Positions 40,014 to 50,576 of a stretch of DNA of 64,000 nt are shown in pieces (position 1 is the first letter of the stretch; the number at the start of each line of letters is the position of its first letter). A program made the translations under genes and the position numbers. This DNA comes from Scenedesmus sp. ARA3 (Eukaryota; Chlorophyta; Chlorophyceae; Sphaeropleales; Scenedesmaceae). The notes below the pieces were generated by a model. The model was not told the origin of the DNA. It was given only the letters and a program-made list of their open reading frames with translations, and ran no database searches. Location: assembly GCA_004335835.1 (NCBI GenBank), contig RWJK01001707.1, positions 1 to 64,000 on the forward strand. Reading direction: 5' to 3'.

Positions 40014-42334
40014 GTGTGCAGGACTCCGGTTGGCCAACGCAGCAAGGCAGGCTACCTCATCAGCAGCTATGTCGAGCAACAAGCAGCAGGTAACCGCCGC
40101 CGTTCAGCTCAGGCACCTTTGGGGGGCACGTCCAAGAGGCAGGCAACCATCTCTGCAACCGCCCGTTCCTTGCTGTCGCAGGCTCGCTCCTTTGCGGCCA
40201 GTGCAATGCCCGCCTACCAACCGTGAGTATCTTGTTGTTGGGTTGTCACACCACTTGCAGATGCTAGTAGGCAAGAATTGGTAACCTTGTAGTGCCAGCT
40301 GCTGCCCCAATGTCCAGGTAATCACTACTGCTGCATGTCTGTCCTGCAGCGAAAGCAGTGGGCATATTGCCCCTCATGGTGGCCGCCTGGTTGACCTGAT
40401 GGTGCGCGAGAAGGACTACAAGCGCGCTTTGGTTGACAGCTGCCACCACAAGCAGGAGTGCAGCGACCGCAACGCATGCGATGTGGAGCTGCTGACAGTG
40501 GGTGGCTTCAGCCCACTGGAGGGCTTTTTGAACAAGGAGGCATATGAGCACGTGGTTGAGCACATGAGGTGCGCCTGAGTCACGTATAATCTGGTATCAG
40601 TGCGGCTGGTCGTGACGCACACAAGTCCAAGGCTGCAGCTGCAGTGGCATGCTGTCCTGCAAGCCTGCCACATGTAGCGCTCCGGGGGCGGCCAGCTGCA
40701 CCGCCACGACCAGCAGCTGTGCAGCAAGCTTGCAAGAAGCTTGCAGCTTGCAGGACACACTTATGCCTGTATGTCACATACCCAATCTCAGCATGTATCC
40801 ACCACAATTGTCAGCTTGAATGCAAGCCATGCGCTTCCTGTTCAGTCGCTTGGTATGCTTGCACCCTGCCATTCATCCTGCATGCACCGCTTTTGTCCTG
40901 CAGGCTGCCTGGCAGCAACCTGCTGATGGGCCTGCCAGTGGTGATGGACACAAACAGCGAGGCCATCCGCGAGGGCCAGAGGGTGAGCAGCGCCAGCAAG
41001 CAGCTGCTTTGGTGGTCAGCGACATGCAACGCGCCACGCGCAGGGGCAGACTGTGACTGCAGCATGCAGCAGGAGCACGCAGGGAGCACTTTGGTACATC
41101 CCAACGCTTGCAGGATTCTCTGCCCTGGCTGGCAGCAACAGGAGCCTGGTGCTACTTTTGCGTTGCACACATCGCCAGGCGCACTGCACAATACATGAAC
41201 ACCTGCTGCATGCATGCTTGCCTTGAATTTGGACATGCACCACCACCGCCGCTACACGCATGCAGGTGCTGCTCACCTACAAGGGGCAGGACCTGGCTGT
41301 GATGGAGGTGGAGTCCAAGTGGCTGCCCAACAAGGCGCTGGAGACCAAGGCCTGCTACGGCACCACCAGCCTGGAGCACCCCGGCACCCTCATGGTGGCC
41401 ACGGAGCGCGGCAAGTACTACCTCGGGGGCAAGATCTTCGGCCTGGACCTGCCGCAGCGGTGAGCATGTGTTTGGACCATGCAGTGCACCGGATGTAGCA
41501 GCAGCCATGCTGCAAGCAAGGCACACGCTCATGGTGGCCGCTGAGGCAGCAAGTACTACCTCGGGGGCAAGGTGTTCGGCCTGGACCTGCCGCAGCGGTG
41601 ACCGTCTGAATGGGCAGTGTGGCGCACTGCGCATGGTGCAGCAGCAGCAGCAGCAGCCACAGTGTTGGTAGAATGGTAGTAATGCACACAGCACGCATAC
41701 GCTTGTGGCGGCCACGGAGCGCGGCAAGTGCTATATTGGGGGCAAGGATCTACCACAGCGGTGAGCTTGGCGGAAGCACTGCACACGTGGCCGTCGCAAG
41801 TCATAAGCAACAAATTGGTGGCGTACCTGCTGCAGCAGTTGCAGCAGCAGATGTAGTCATGACGCACCGTGCATTTACCGGCCATGCTCACCCACCGGCT
41901 CTCTCTGCATTGTACACACTGCTTTGCCACTTTGCTGCTGCAGGGTGTTCCCCTGCGCCACGCCGGCGCACGTGCGTGCTGACCTGCCCACAGACACTGA
42001 CGTGGTGGCCTTCCAGTGCCGCAACCCGGTGCACCGCGCGCACTACGAGCTGTTCACGCGCGCGCTGCACGCGCCCAATGTGCGCCCCGGCGCGGTGTGC
42101 CTGGTGCACCCCACCTGCGGGCCCACACAGGTGTGTTATGTGGCAAGTGCTTTTGGCTGTTCTCTGCTTCTCATCGCAGCAGGCAGTGAAGGAGCAGCAT
42201 ACAGCACCGTCACCTGTGCATATTGCTGAAATGGTTACAGCTGGCACATATGGCAACCACCACATGTTGGTCTGAAGCTACTTTGTCGCGCGCTACCTGT
42301 TGCAAGTGTACAGTTTACGCTGACTGCTTTGGCT

Positions 42335-42371
<37 letters not shown>

Positions 42372-43603
42372 ATGTTGCTGTAGGATGACGACATCCCCGG
42401 CATCGTGCGCTACCACACTTACGAGGTGCTGAAGCGCGAGATCGGCAACCCCAACATTCGCTGGGCCTACCTGCCCTACTCCATGCACATGGCGGGGCCG
42501 CGCGAGGCCATCCAGCACATGATCATCCGCAAGAACTACGGTGCGCACGGCTGCGCAGCTCGGCATGCAGAGATGTGATGTGTGTGCACACAGCGATGGG
42601 TTGTGCATGCGCATTAGTGTGCGTGCGCATCAGTGTGCATGCACATCAGGTCTACATGGTGTCACTCACCCGCTGCACCTTCATGGGCATGAAAGCTTTA
42701 TTCCTCAGATGCACTGGACAGCCCAGACTCCCAACCAATGGCTGTTTCTGCTTTGAATCTGACCATGGAAATACTAAGTATGCTGCTGCTGCTGCTGCCG
42801 CACAGGCTGCACCCACTTCATCGTGGGCCGCGACATGGCTGGCTCCAAGTCCTCGCTGAGCGGCGAGGACTTCTACGGCATGTACGACGCGCAGGAGTTT
42901 GCCATCAAGCACGCGCCCGAGCTGGGCATGCAGGCGGTGCCTTCGCTGGACGTGGTGTACACCGAGGAGGCCGGCTACGTCGCGGCAGGTGGGCTGCGGC
43001 AGAGGCGGCTGCTGGCTGCTGAAAGATCGGCGGTGCTGTGTGGGGCCTGCAACAAGGGTGCAGAGCGAAGGATTGCGGTCGGGGTTGGTGCAGCAGTGAG
43101 GCGGGCTGCGTGACGGCAGATGGGCAACATAAAACTGTATGTGGTGAATGGTTGTGGCTGGTTGCTGGTGGGTGGGCCGCGCGTGGCTGGTCTGTAGCAA
43201 GGATGCAGGGAATCGTTTTGTTGACGTGCAACGCCATCACTCAGTTCTGCCTTGCTCAAGCTCCTTGCCCTGCTCCCACACATGTTAACTTGCTCCTCCC
43301 ACTGCTGCTGCTCCCTGAATGCATTAGCCGAGGCCGACGCAGGTCTGCACGTGAAGCGGCTGCTTTCAATCACACCTATTCTTACCGTACTGTTCCTGCT
43401 GTCGTGCTGCCTTGTCCTGCTGCTGCTGCTGCTGCTGCCTGATTACAACAGCCGAGGCCAAGGCTCAGGGCCTGCACGTGAAGAAGCTGAGCGGCACCAA
43501 GTTCAGGCAGATGCTGCGCGGCGGCGAGGACATCCCCGAGTGGTTCGCCTTCAAGAGCGTGGTGGGCGTGCTGCGCGAGCACGCACAGCACAAGTCCGGC
43601 TGA
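40014..43603 (+). CDS. ATP sulfurylase, probably plastid-targeted (8 exons, about 459 aa)
   Basis: Exons: 40014-40222, 40350-40568, 40904-40982, 41266-41459, 41944-42130, 42384-42540, 42806-42988 and 43452-43603; phases close. The enzyme makes adenosine 5'-phosphosulfate from ATP and sulfate, the first step of sulfate assimilation. Diagnostic blocks are HGGRLVDLMV, CDVELLTVGGFSPLEGF, FQCRNPVHRAHYEL (the QxRNPxHxxH nucleotide-binding motif), HPTCGPTQ and HFIVGRDMAGSKSS (GRDxAG). There is no APS kinase domain. About 65 N-terminal residues rich in Ser, Ala and Arg fit a transit peptide. The start is uncertain: 40014 is the first ATG in the frame, and an upstream exon cannot be excluded. Exon 4 and exon 8 edges have echoes. 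Confidence 0.92.
41380..41760 (+). repeat. ATP sulfurylase exon 4 donor echo array, three copies
   Basis: The exon end coding MVATERGKYYLGGKIFGLDL closes at 41459 (CCGCAGCG, then GTGAGC). It is repeated with closures at 41597 (then GTGACC) and 41760 (then GTGAGC). Copies two and three carry frameshifting indels. Confidence 0.9.
43320..43500 (+). repeat. ATP sulfurylase exon 8 acceptor echo
   Basis: The start of exon 8 (AEAKAQGLHVKKL, from 43452) is echoed at 43328-43362 after a TTAG acceptor. Confidence 0.82.
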
Positions 43604-44568
43604 GCAGCCGCAGCTGTGGTGCGGCTAGTGCTGCGGCGGCAGGGGTTTGAAAGCGGTGGGGCTTCTAGGAGGCGGGCTTACCCCTGGCTCTGGGTGTGCA
43701 GTGATGGCACGGCAGCGTGCAGCAGCAGGTTGGGTGTGCTGTACGGGGCATGTGAGTGGCGAGGTGCAGCTGCCTGTGCTGTGTGTGATGCAGCCGGCGA
43801 GGTGTTGAGGTGGAGCTCATCTGGGCCTGGTATGCTTGCTTGGGCTGTGTATGTGTAGGGCTGGGTGTGCGTGTGTTCTGGTATTGTCTTTGAGTAGGTC
43901 AGGTTTAGGTGTGTGGCTTGAGCGGAGGCAGGATGACATCTAGTTTGAACAACATCTGTGTTTTGCTTTGACAGATTCTTGTGTGGTGGATGTTTGTTCC
44001 CTGCGCCTCACTCCTTATGGCTGTTTCTGCCTGACTCGGGCAATGCTCTGGTGGCTGCTCAAGCTTTCAGCATGAGGGAGGCTCTGCACATGCAGCACAG
44101 TATGGCACGCAGATGCTGAGTTTCTGGTGCACTTGGTCAGACAAGGATGCAGCAGGGCCTGTGCCGGTCCTGTGGTTTTGATGCCTTTAGGAAGTGATGT
44201 CGTGACAGTAGTGCAGGCTACTATTTACTGTTGTTGTGGCTCTCAGTGGCCCCACTGCACAACTTTTGAACACGTGATCACCATAGGTTTAGGGTGGGAC
44301 AAACCAATATCTGCGAATCAGGTGTGATGGAACAGCTGGATGTTCATTTGACAAGCCTTGTCAGCGCGTTACGGCACAGCACTGCTTGACCTAAACCAGC
44401 ACGTGTATGCTGTGAGTGTGCTGTTCTGCAGCCGACTCGCCATTTGCAGGCAGTTGCGGTTGTGCAAGCCTACATTGAGTAAAACCTCAAGCACCTTTTG
44501 GTGTGGCGCTGCTGTCATAGCTGCTGTCATAGCTCATACTAGGCTAGGCTAGCAGTGGCGTTTTGTGA

Positions 44569-44587
44569 TGTAACAAGACTTTTGTAA
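44569..44587 (+). terminator. Candidate ATP sulfurylase polyadenylation signals (TGTAA twice)
   Basis: TGTAA words at 44569-44573 and 44583-44587 lie where the strand base bias changes, about 970 bp after the stop. Confidence 0.45.
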
Positions 44588-45640
44588 TCGTTGACCCGAC
44601 GTCGGCACAGCACGATCATCGTCACAGCATGATGGGCGACAACATGCTCCATGATGGAGCCCGGCCACTTCAACACAGTGCTCCTACAGAGATCAACAGC
44701 ACAATGCACTGCAGTGCACACGGCGCGAGAGAGGCACCGCGCCTTGTGTCGTGACAACACAGCATGGCAGGCAGCCATGTCGCAACATGCAGCGCAACCG
44801 CGCACCATAAACAGCATCGCCATGCCTGAAGTAGCGCACATGTGCACAGCACGTGCTGTGTAACAGCTGCCGTCAGCAGCTGTAACCATACATGATGCTG
44901 TTGTGCCTCCCTGCCCTGTGATGCCAGTTGTTCAAACTTCTACCCAAATCAGTGGCTGCTAGTAGCAGCTTCACAGTCAATGCTATGCAGCACATCAGCC
45001 ACAACAACTAGGGTACAAGCACAACATAACATACAACCCAACGCCAGCAACGTCATACATACAGAGCCAACGCTATACACCGTGCCAACCGCTACGCTGA
45101 CATGCCTGCACAGAAAGCACACTGTGCTCCTGGCAGGCGCAAAGCGGTAGCTGCATTGTGATGGGCTGACTGCCTGCAAAGGGCTGGCAGCGTCACCCAT
45201 CACATACTTTGCTATTGGCAGCTGCCAACAGCAGCTATGCAACACACATGATGCCACACAGATGACAGTAGCACGTGTGTGACTCGCCCGCAGCTGTGAT
45301 GGCCGGTGCAACATCTAGCACATGCAAGCTTGGCGGACACATGCAGACTCCCTGCAGTTTCCCTGTGTTATGCAACAGCATGTTGGCTGGATAAATCAGT
45401 GCGGAAAATAAGAGGCTCGGAACACACGATCAACTTCAACCGGTTGCTCCTGGCGCACTACAAGTATGCAGCATACCATGTTCCACCAGGTGCTTACACC
45501 AGCCTATAGCGCTGCTGGCAGCAAAGGTTTGGTCAACTATTTGCAGCAGCTGGGACACAAGTGTCAATATGCACCAGCAACCGTGAGCGCGCTGCACATA
45601 ATGTGCAGCTGTGCACTGCGCAGCGCCACACTGGCAGCTG

Positions 45641-45645
45641 TTACA
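45641..45645 (-). terminator. Candidate nucleoside transporter polyadenylation signal (TGTAA)
   Basis: The minus strand reads TGTAA about 480 bp after the transporter stop. Confidence 0.35.
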
Positions 45646-45954
45646 GCTGGCTGGATGCAGCCAGCCGCAGCAGCAACACACAACCACACCGCAACGGAGC
45701 GTCACAACCTGCTGCTGTACTACCACATCAAGCCAGCACTGCTGGCGCCCTGCACCACATAACAGCCTCCGCAGCCGCCGCTGGATTGCACTGCGCGCCA
45801 AATGCACATCAACCAACAGACAAAACAAATCTCAGCAGCAGGGATCAACCTATGACTTGCGGTCGCCTGTGCTGTGCAGGGCAGGCCCACCCGGCATCAG
45901 CCTACCTGGCATCAGCCTACACACCAACCATGTTCCTGCATGTGAGCATTCACA

Positions 45955-46194
45955 CCACTGCCGCACGGGTGCTGTGAACTGCTGCCTGATAAAACACTGC
46001 ATGCTGAGCCCAACAAAATTATGCAAGCAACTACACCATCACCGCCCAGGTGCCGTGAACTGCTGTACGATGAAGAACAGCACTGCCGAGCCTATCAGCA
46101 ATCGCGTGGGCATCTACATAATCACCGCCCCGGCGCTGTGAACTGCTCCATAATGAAGAACAGCGCAGCCGAGCCCATCAGCGACCCTGCCGTA
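45955..46194 (-). repeat. Nucleoside transporter terminal-exon echoes beyond the stop codon
   Basis: On the minus strand the gene end (LMGSAALFFIMEQFTAPGR, stop at 46122) is repeated at 46108-46036 (reading LIGSAVLFFIVQQFTAPGR, also with a stop). It is repeated more diverged at 46014-45955 (QQFTAP retained). Spacing is about 86 and 90 bp. Confidence 0.88.
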
Positions 46195-47133
46195 ATGGCA
46201 AAGCCCGTCACAGGCCCAAACTCGCCTTCCTTGCCTGGAGGCACCAGCGCAGGCGCGTGCATGCATGCAGTGCTCAGCAAGTGCCCTTGCGTAAGCCCTA
46301 ACAGCGTAATAAACCCTAGTGGGTACAGGTCGTTGTGGAACAGCGTGGGCAGCTGCCAGAGCGTGGGTGTGACCACGTGGCAGTGCAGGATTGCGTATGC
46401 AATGCCGAAGCGCAGGAGCGCATACAGCAGCAGCGACAGCGGCGCAGGCGGCCGGCGGCCCCATGGGCCCCAGCTGCTGATGATGCGGCCAGTCAGATCA
46501 CCCACGCCAAACACCACAAAGGTAATGGGCACAAAAAGGTCCCCTGTGATGCGGCCGAAGCGGGAATCTACTGATGATGTGGCAGCACAGGGAGACGTCT
46601 TTGCAGGGTTGTCTACTGAGCAGATGAAGGCCGTGACGCCCGGCCAAATGGCCAAGCTGCAACCCATAGTCAGCACCATGCACAGCGCATACACGACAAA
46701 AGCATACGAGCCTCGGCTGCTGCCGTCATCCTGCGCTGCTGCTGCAGCAATCGCCGAGTCGTACGCTGCTGTTGCACGCAGGCTGGTGTCGTATGCTACT
46801 GGCTGCGTGGTCTGCGCAAGGTAGAAGTCCCTTGCCAGGCCACCTACTGCCTGGCCCTGCTCCGTGGTATGCGTGTGGTAGTAGTCCTGATTCACACCAG
46901 CACCCCCAGCACCTGCTGCTGCTGCTGCACTTGATCCAGGCACGCCTAACTGCTGCTGCTGCTGGTGGTGTTGTGCATAGCTAGGCAGTGCATCTGGGTC
47001 CTTGCCGGGAGGTAGGCCCGGCGGTGGGCTGCTGCTGCTGGTTGGCAGCAGCTGCTCTGTGAGGTCCCTGTCTGCTGCTGCAATGGCTGCAGCACGGCCT
47101 GCGGGCAGCAGCGGCAACACATTGGCAGAAATC

Positions 47134-47179
<46 letters not shown>

Positions 47180-50100
47180 CCACGCCTTAGCGCCACAACT
47201 AAAACGAGGCATCAGACCGACGACAACCAGGCAGGTGCTGCATGCATGTGGCCGGCGCCTAGCTTGGCGCTTCCTGTGAATGAAAGTGCATCTAATTCAG
47301 TGGCGCCTGCAGTAACCCTGCTGGACAGCCCAAGGAGGAACGCATCCAGACAAACACAGCCACAGCACACTCACTGGCGAGGTAGGGCCTCAGCTTGGCC
47401 CGCGCATAACGTGGCATTAGGCTTCCAGCAAACGCATGTGCGATCGACTCGGTGTTGCGTGCGTGCAGGCGCCAACAGCCTGTCCGTGGTTTCTCACCTT
47501 GGGACCCAACCAGACAACAACCAACTGACATGTGCACACTCACTGGCGAGGTGGGGCCCCAGCTCACTTAGTGGCCCATGCAGTACCGTATGGGGGACAG
47601 CATAAGGCGTGAAGACAACCAGATGAATTGCATCAAAGCACACTCACTGGCGAGGTAGGGCCCCAGCTTGGCCTGCGCGCAGCCTGTAATGTGCCCTCCA
47701 GCAAACACATGCGCAAAAACATTGGCATTGCGTGCGTGCAAGCCTAAACACTGGACAACCTTTCTGTGCCTACACTCAGGACCCCACGAACCCACAAACT
47801 CAACAAATGCACATGTACAACAACTCACTGGCGAGGTAAGTCCCCAGCTTGGCCCGTGCATAGCTGAGCCTTGTCAGCAGGCTGAAGCACACCACGCACA
47901 GCCCGGTGATGGCAGCAGCAGCACCAAACATTTTAAAGCTTTAGCCCACATATGCAAACACCCATCAGCTTAAGTATTGCCTGCTGCAAACGGCGAGCAG
48001 CTACACAGTGTGTCCATGCACCAGAAAACCAGAAAATGCCACAGCCCACTCACTTGCTAAGTAGGGCCCCAGCTTGGCCCGCGCATAGCTCAGCCTTGTC
48101 AGCAGGCTGAAGCACACCGCGCACAGCCCAGTGATGGCAGCAGCAGCGCCAAAGTACAGGAAGGCTGCTGGCGCCACATCAGCTGCGGTGCGCTGCCCTC
48201 CCTCGCCGCTGCTGCTGGCCTTGAGCTGGGCGAGCAGTGACAGCGTGGATGTGGCACAGCCTGACAGCCCAGCGCCTACCACAAAGCCCTGGCGTGAGGA
48301 GTTTTTGAGCAAGCGGTGGCAGCAGCAGCAGGTAAGATGGACGGTGCGAAACATGCGGAATGCAGGATGTGCTGTACTGAGGCTGCGCCAGCAGTGACAG
48401 CGTGGAGGTGGCGCAGCCTGACAGCCCAGCGCCAACAACAAAGCCCTGCCATGCGGAGTTGTGAAAAAGCGGCAGCAGCAGCAGCAGCACAATTGTGATG
48501 TAAAACGTGACAGAGTGAAGTACAACGTGACAGAATGCAGGCTGTGCTGTACCGAAGCTGTGCCAGCAGTGACAGCGTGGATGTGGCACAGCCTGAGAGG
48601 CCTGCTCCAACCACAAAGCCCTGCAGTTTTAAGAAGTGGCAGCAGCAGCAGCAGCAGAGATGTGAGGTGATGCAAAATGTGACAGAATGCAGGCTGTGTT
48701 GTGCTGAGGCTGTGCCAGCAGTGACAGCGTGCTTGTGGCGCAGCCTGACAGCCCCGCGCCAACCACAAAGCCCTGCCACGAGCGGTTGTAAGAAGCGGCG
48801 GCAGCAACAGCAGCAGCAGCAGCGCAGATGTGAAAGAGTGATGAGAGAGTGAGAGGAAAGAGTGAGAGAGAGTGAGAGAGTGACAAAACGTGACAGACTG
48901 CAGACGTTGTTGTACTGAAGCTGTGCCAGCAGCAACTCAGCACATTCAAGGTGCTCTGAGCCCCCCCCAATGATGAGCCGTGACAAGCACAGCAGCAGCT
49001 GCAGGCTCACCTGGATGTAGATTGGCGGGAACATACTGGCCAGGTTGAGCACGCCTCCTTGCAGGACAGCCATGCACATGCCCTGCACAGCAGCGATGAG
49101 GCGCAGCAAACACACACTTAACTTGTGGGGACAAAAGAAGCAGCTAGCTAGAATCAAGAATCAAGAATCCCGCCCTCACAAATGGAGGGGCAGTTTACTA
49201 CATCAGCAATGAGTGACATGGCGGAGCCGGTGGTGAAAGTACATGCAGCATCACAATCGAGCTAAGCGGCACGATGGTGAGCTGTTCACTGTATCGCGTT
49301 ATTGCACACGACAGGCATATGTGCAGTTGTGCTGGTGAATTCAATTGCCAGAGAAAACTTGTTACAAACACAACCCTCATCTCACAGGGCAGCTGAGGCT
49401 CTCACCAGCACAGCCAGCGCTGGCAATGAGTAGTAGGCAACTGACGCCCCTGACAGATCCAGCTGCAGGGCCTGCACAGGCAGCAATAGCAGCAGCAGCA
49501 GCAGGACAGCTGCTGAGAGGCAATACTAATGGCCCCTTATAACTGGCCATGCCACAGTCAGCCACCTTGAGCCCCCAACTCTGCAATGTGATGGCATCGT
49601 TAGCAGTAGACAAGGCCGACATTCACCCCTGTGTGCTGCTGCTGCTGCTGCTGCTGGGCTGCTGGGTTGCTGGGCATCACAGCTTGCGTGCTGCAAGTGC
49701 CTGCAGCCTGCTGCACCCACCAGCGCTGCAGTCGACGCCAGCACGATGAAAATGACGACCAGTGGGTTGACGATCTGGCTGCGCAGCGAGAGGTTCTGCT
49801 GCACGCAGATGATGAAGCAGACTGCCAGCAGGTTCCTGCAAGCACAGTAGCAGCAGCAGCAGCAGCAGCAGCACGGCATGCACACCACATCAAGACAGAC
49901 CCATGCATGGTCAGTTGCTGCTATGCTGCTGTGCGTCAAGCTGCAACATTGTGAGCTGGGTGGCCAGTTCCAGCTGGTCTGACAGTGGCGGCACATTGTC
50001 CTGCAAGCGATGGCCAGGCAGCATGTGCCTGCAACCCCCAAAATCATGCAGTGTGTGCCTCTCCAGGAGCGCTGCACTTGCCCAGCATACAGAAACCCTG

Positions 50101-50576
50101 TTTGAACCAGCCTGTGCCTGCAGATACTGCTACTGCAAAACAGCAGCGGCAGCAGAAGCCGTGGCAGGAACGCTGCTTGCATACGTTGCTGCCATGCTGA
50201 GTTCCTGTGCTCCACAAACAGTGCACTCACGCGCCATTGAAGACCAACCCAAATAGGCTCAGGAAGTTGTTTGCCACAGTGGGCTGCACAGGCTCCACAT
50301 GCAGCCTGATGTCGAAGAACTCTTTCTCTGTAAGGAAGACATTCAGCGGCAGCAGCGTGCCGATGCCTAGCATCACAAGGATGCCATACACCAGGCCAAA
50401 CCTGCAGCAGCGGTTCAAAATGTGTGGGAGTCAAGCACTGACATGGCAGCAGCTACGAACAAAAATGTGCTGCGTGTTGCGATACGCACAACTGAATGCA
50501 GTGTGGATAGGAACAAGGCAGCACCCTGTCCACCCTGCTGCTGCACTCACCTGTCCTTCACTTGAGGCTGTTTCAT
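46122..50576 (-). CDS. Equilibrative nucleoside transporter (ENT/SLC29 family), 7 exons, 553 aa
   Basis: Minus-strand exons: 50576-50551, 50401-50231, 49835-49721, 49471-49406, 49082-49011, 48288-48054 and 47098-46122; phases close exactly. The family moves nucleosides or nucleobases across membranes by facilitated diffusion or proton coupling, usually through 11 transmembrane helices. Recognisable parts are LVYGILVMLGIGTLLPLNVF (helix 1), VLQGGVLNLASMFPPIYIQ, FVVGAGLSGCATSTLSLLAQ, SLAIWPGVTAF, VFGVGDLTGRI and a C-terminal TAGSLMGSA. Exon 7 starts with about 125 residues of Gln/Ala/Ser-rich loop, which fits the long cytosolic loop between helices 6 and 7. Intron 6 carries a 14-unit CAG tract. 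Exon 6 echoes occur on both sides, and exon 7 end echoes lie after the stop. Substrate and membrane are unknown. Confidence 0.92.
47135..47176. repeat. (CAG)14 tract in transporter intron 6
   Basis: An uninterrupted CAG run on the + strand, hence CTG in the transcript, lies about 40 bp before the exon 7 acceptor. Confidence 0.9.
47375..48110 (-). repeat. Nucleoside transporter exon 6 donor echo array, five copies
   Basis: On the minus strand the exon end YARAKLGPYLA closes at 48054 (authentic, before GTGAGTG). It closes again at 47829, 47648, 47544 and 47375, each followed by GTGAGT. The copy at 47829 extends back over about 100 bp of exon; the others keep 30-45 bp. Confidence 0.9.
48230..48772 (-). 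repeat. Nucleoside transporter exon 6 acceptor echo array, four copies
   Basis: On the minus strand a CAG acceptor followed by GFVVGAGLSGCATSTLSLLAQ starts at 48772, 48620, 48445 and 48288, with spacings of 152, 175 and 157 bp. Only the last, at 48288, continues into the rest of exon 6. The others switch after about 65 bp to a shared intron-like block. All keep an open frame across the echoed part. Confidence 0.93.

Larger units (their letters stand above)
43604..46121. other. Convergent 3' region between ATP sulfurylase and the nucleoside transporter
   Basis: No gene is seen. The + strand is G+T-rich from 43604 to about 44560 and C+A-rich from about 44600 to 46121, marking two 3' UTRs that meet near 44580. 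The last part (45955-46121) holds echoes of the transporter's final exon. Confidence 0.55.

Noticed and set aside
39952..40284. Alternative start of ATP sulfurylase at 39952 with a plausible transit peptide
   Set aside because: The frame differs from that of the enzyme, and joining them would need an intron of about 20 bp; 40014 is the first ATG in the right frame. An upstream exon remains possible.
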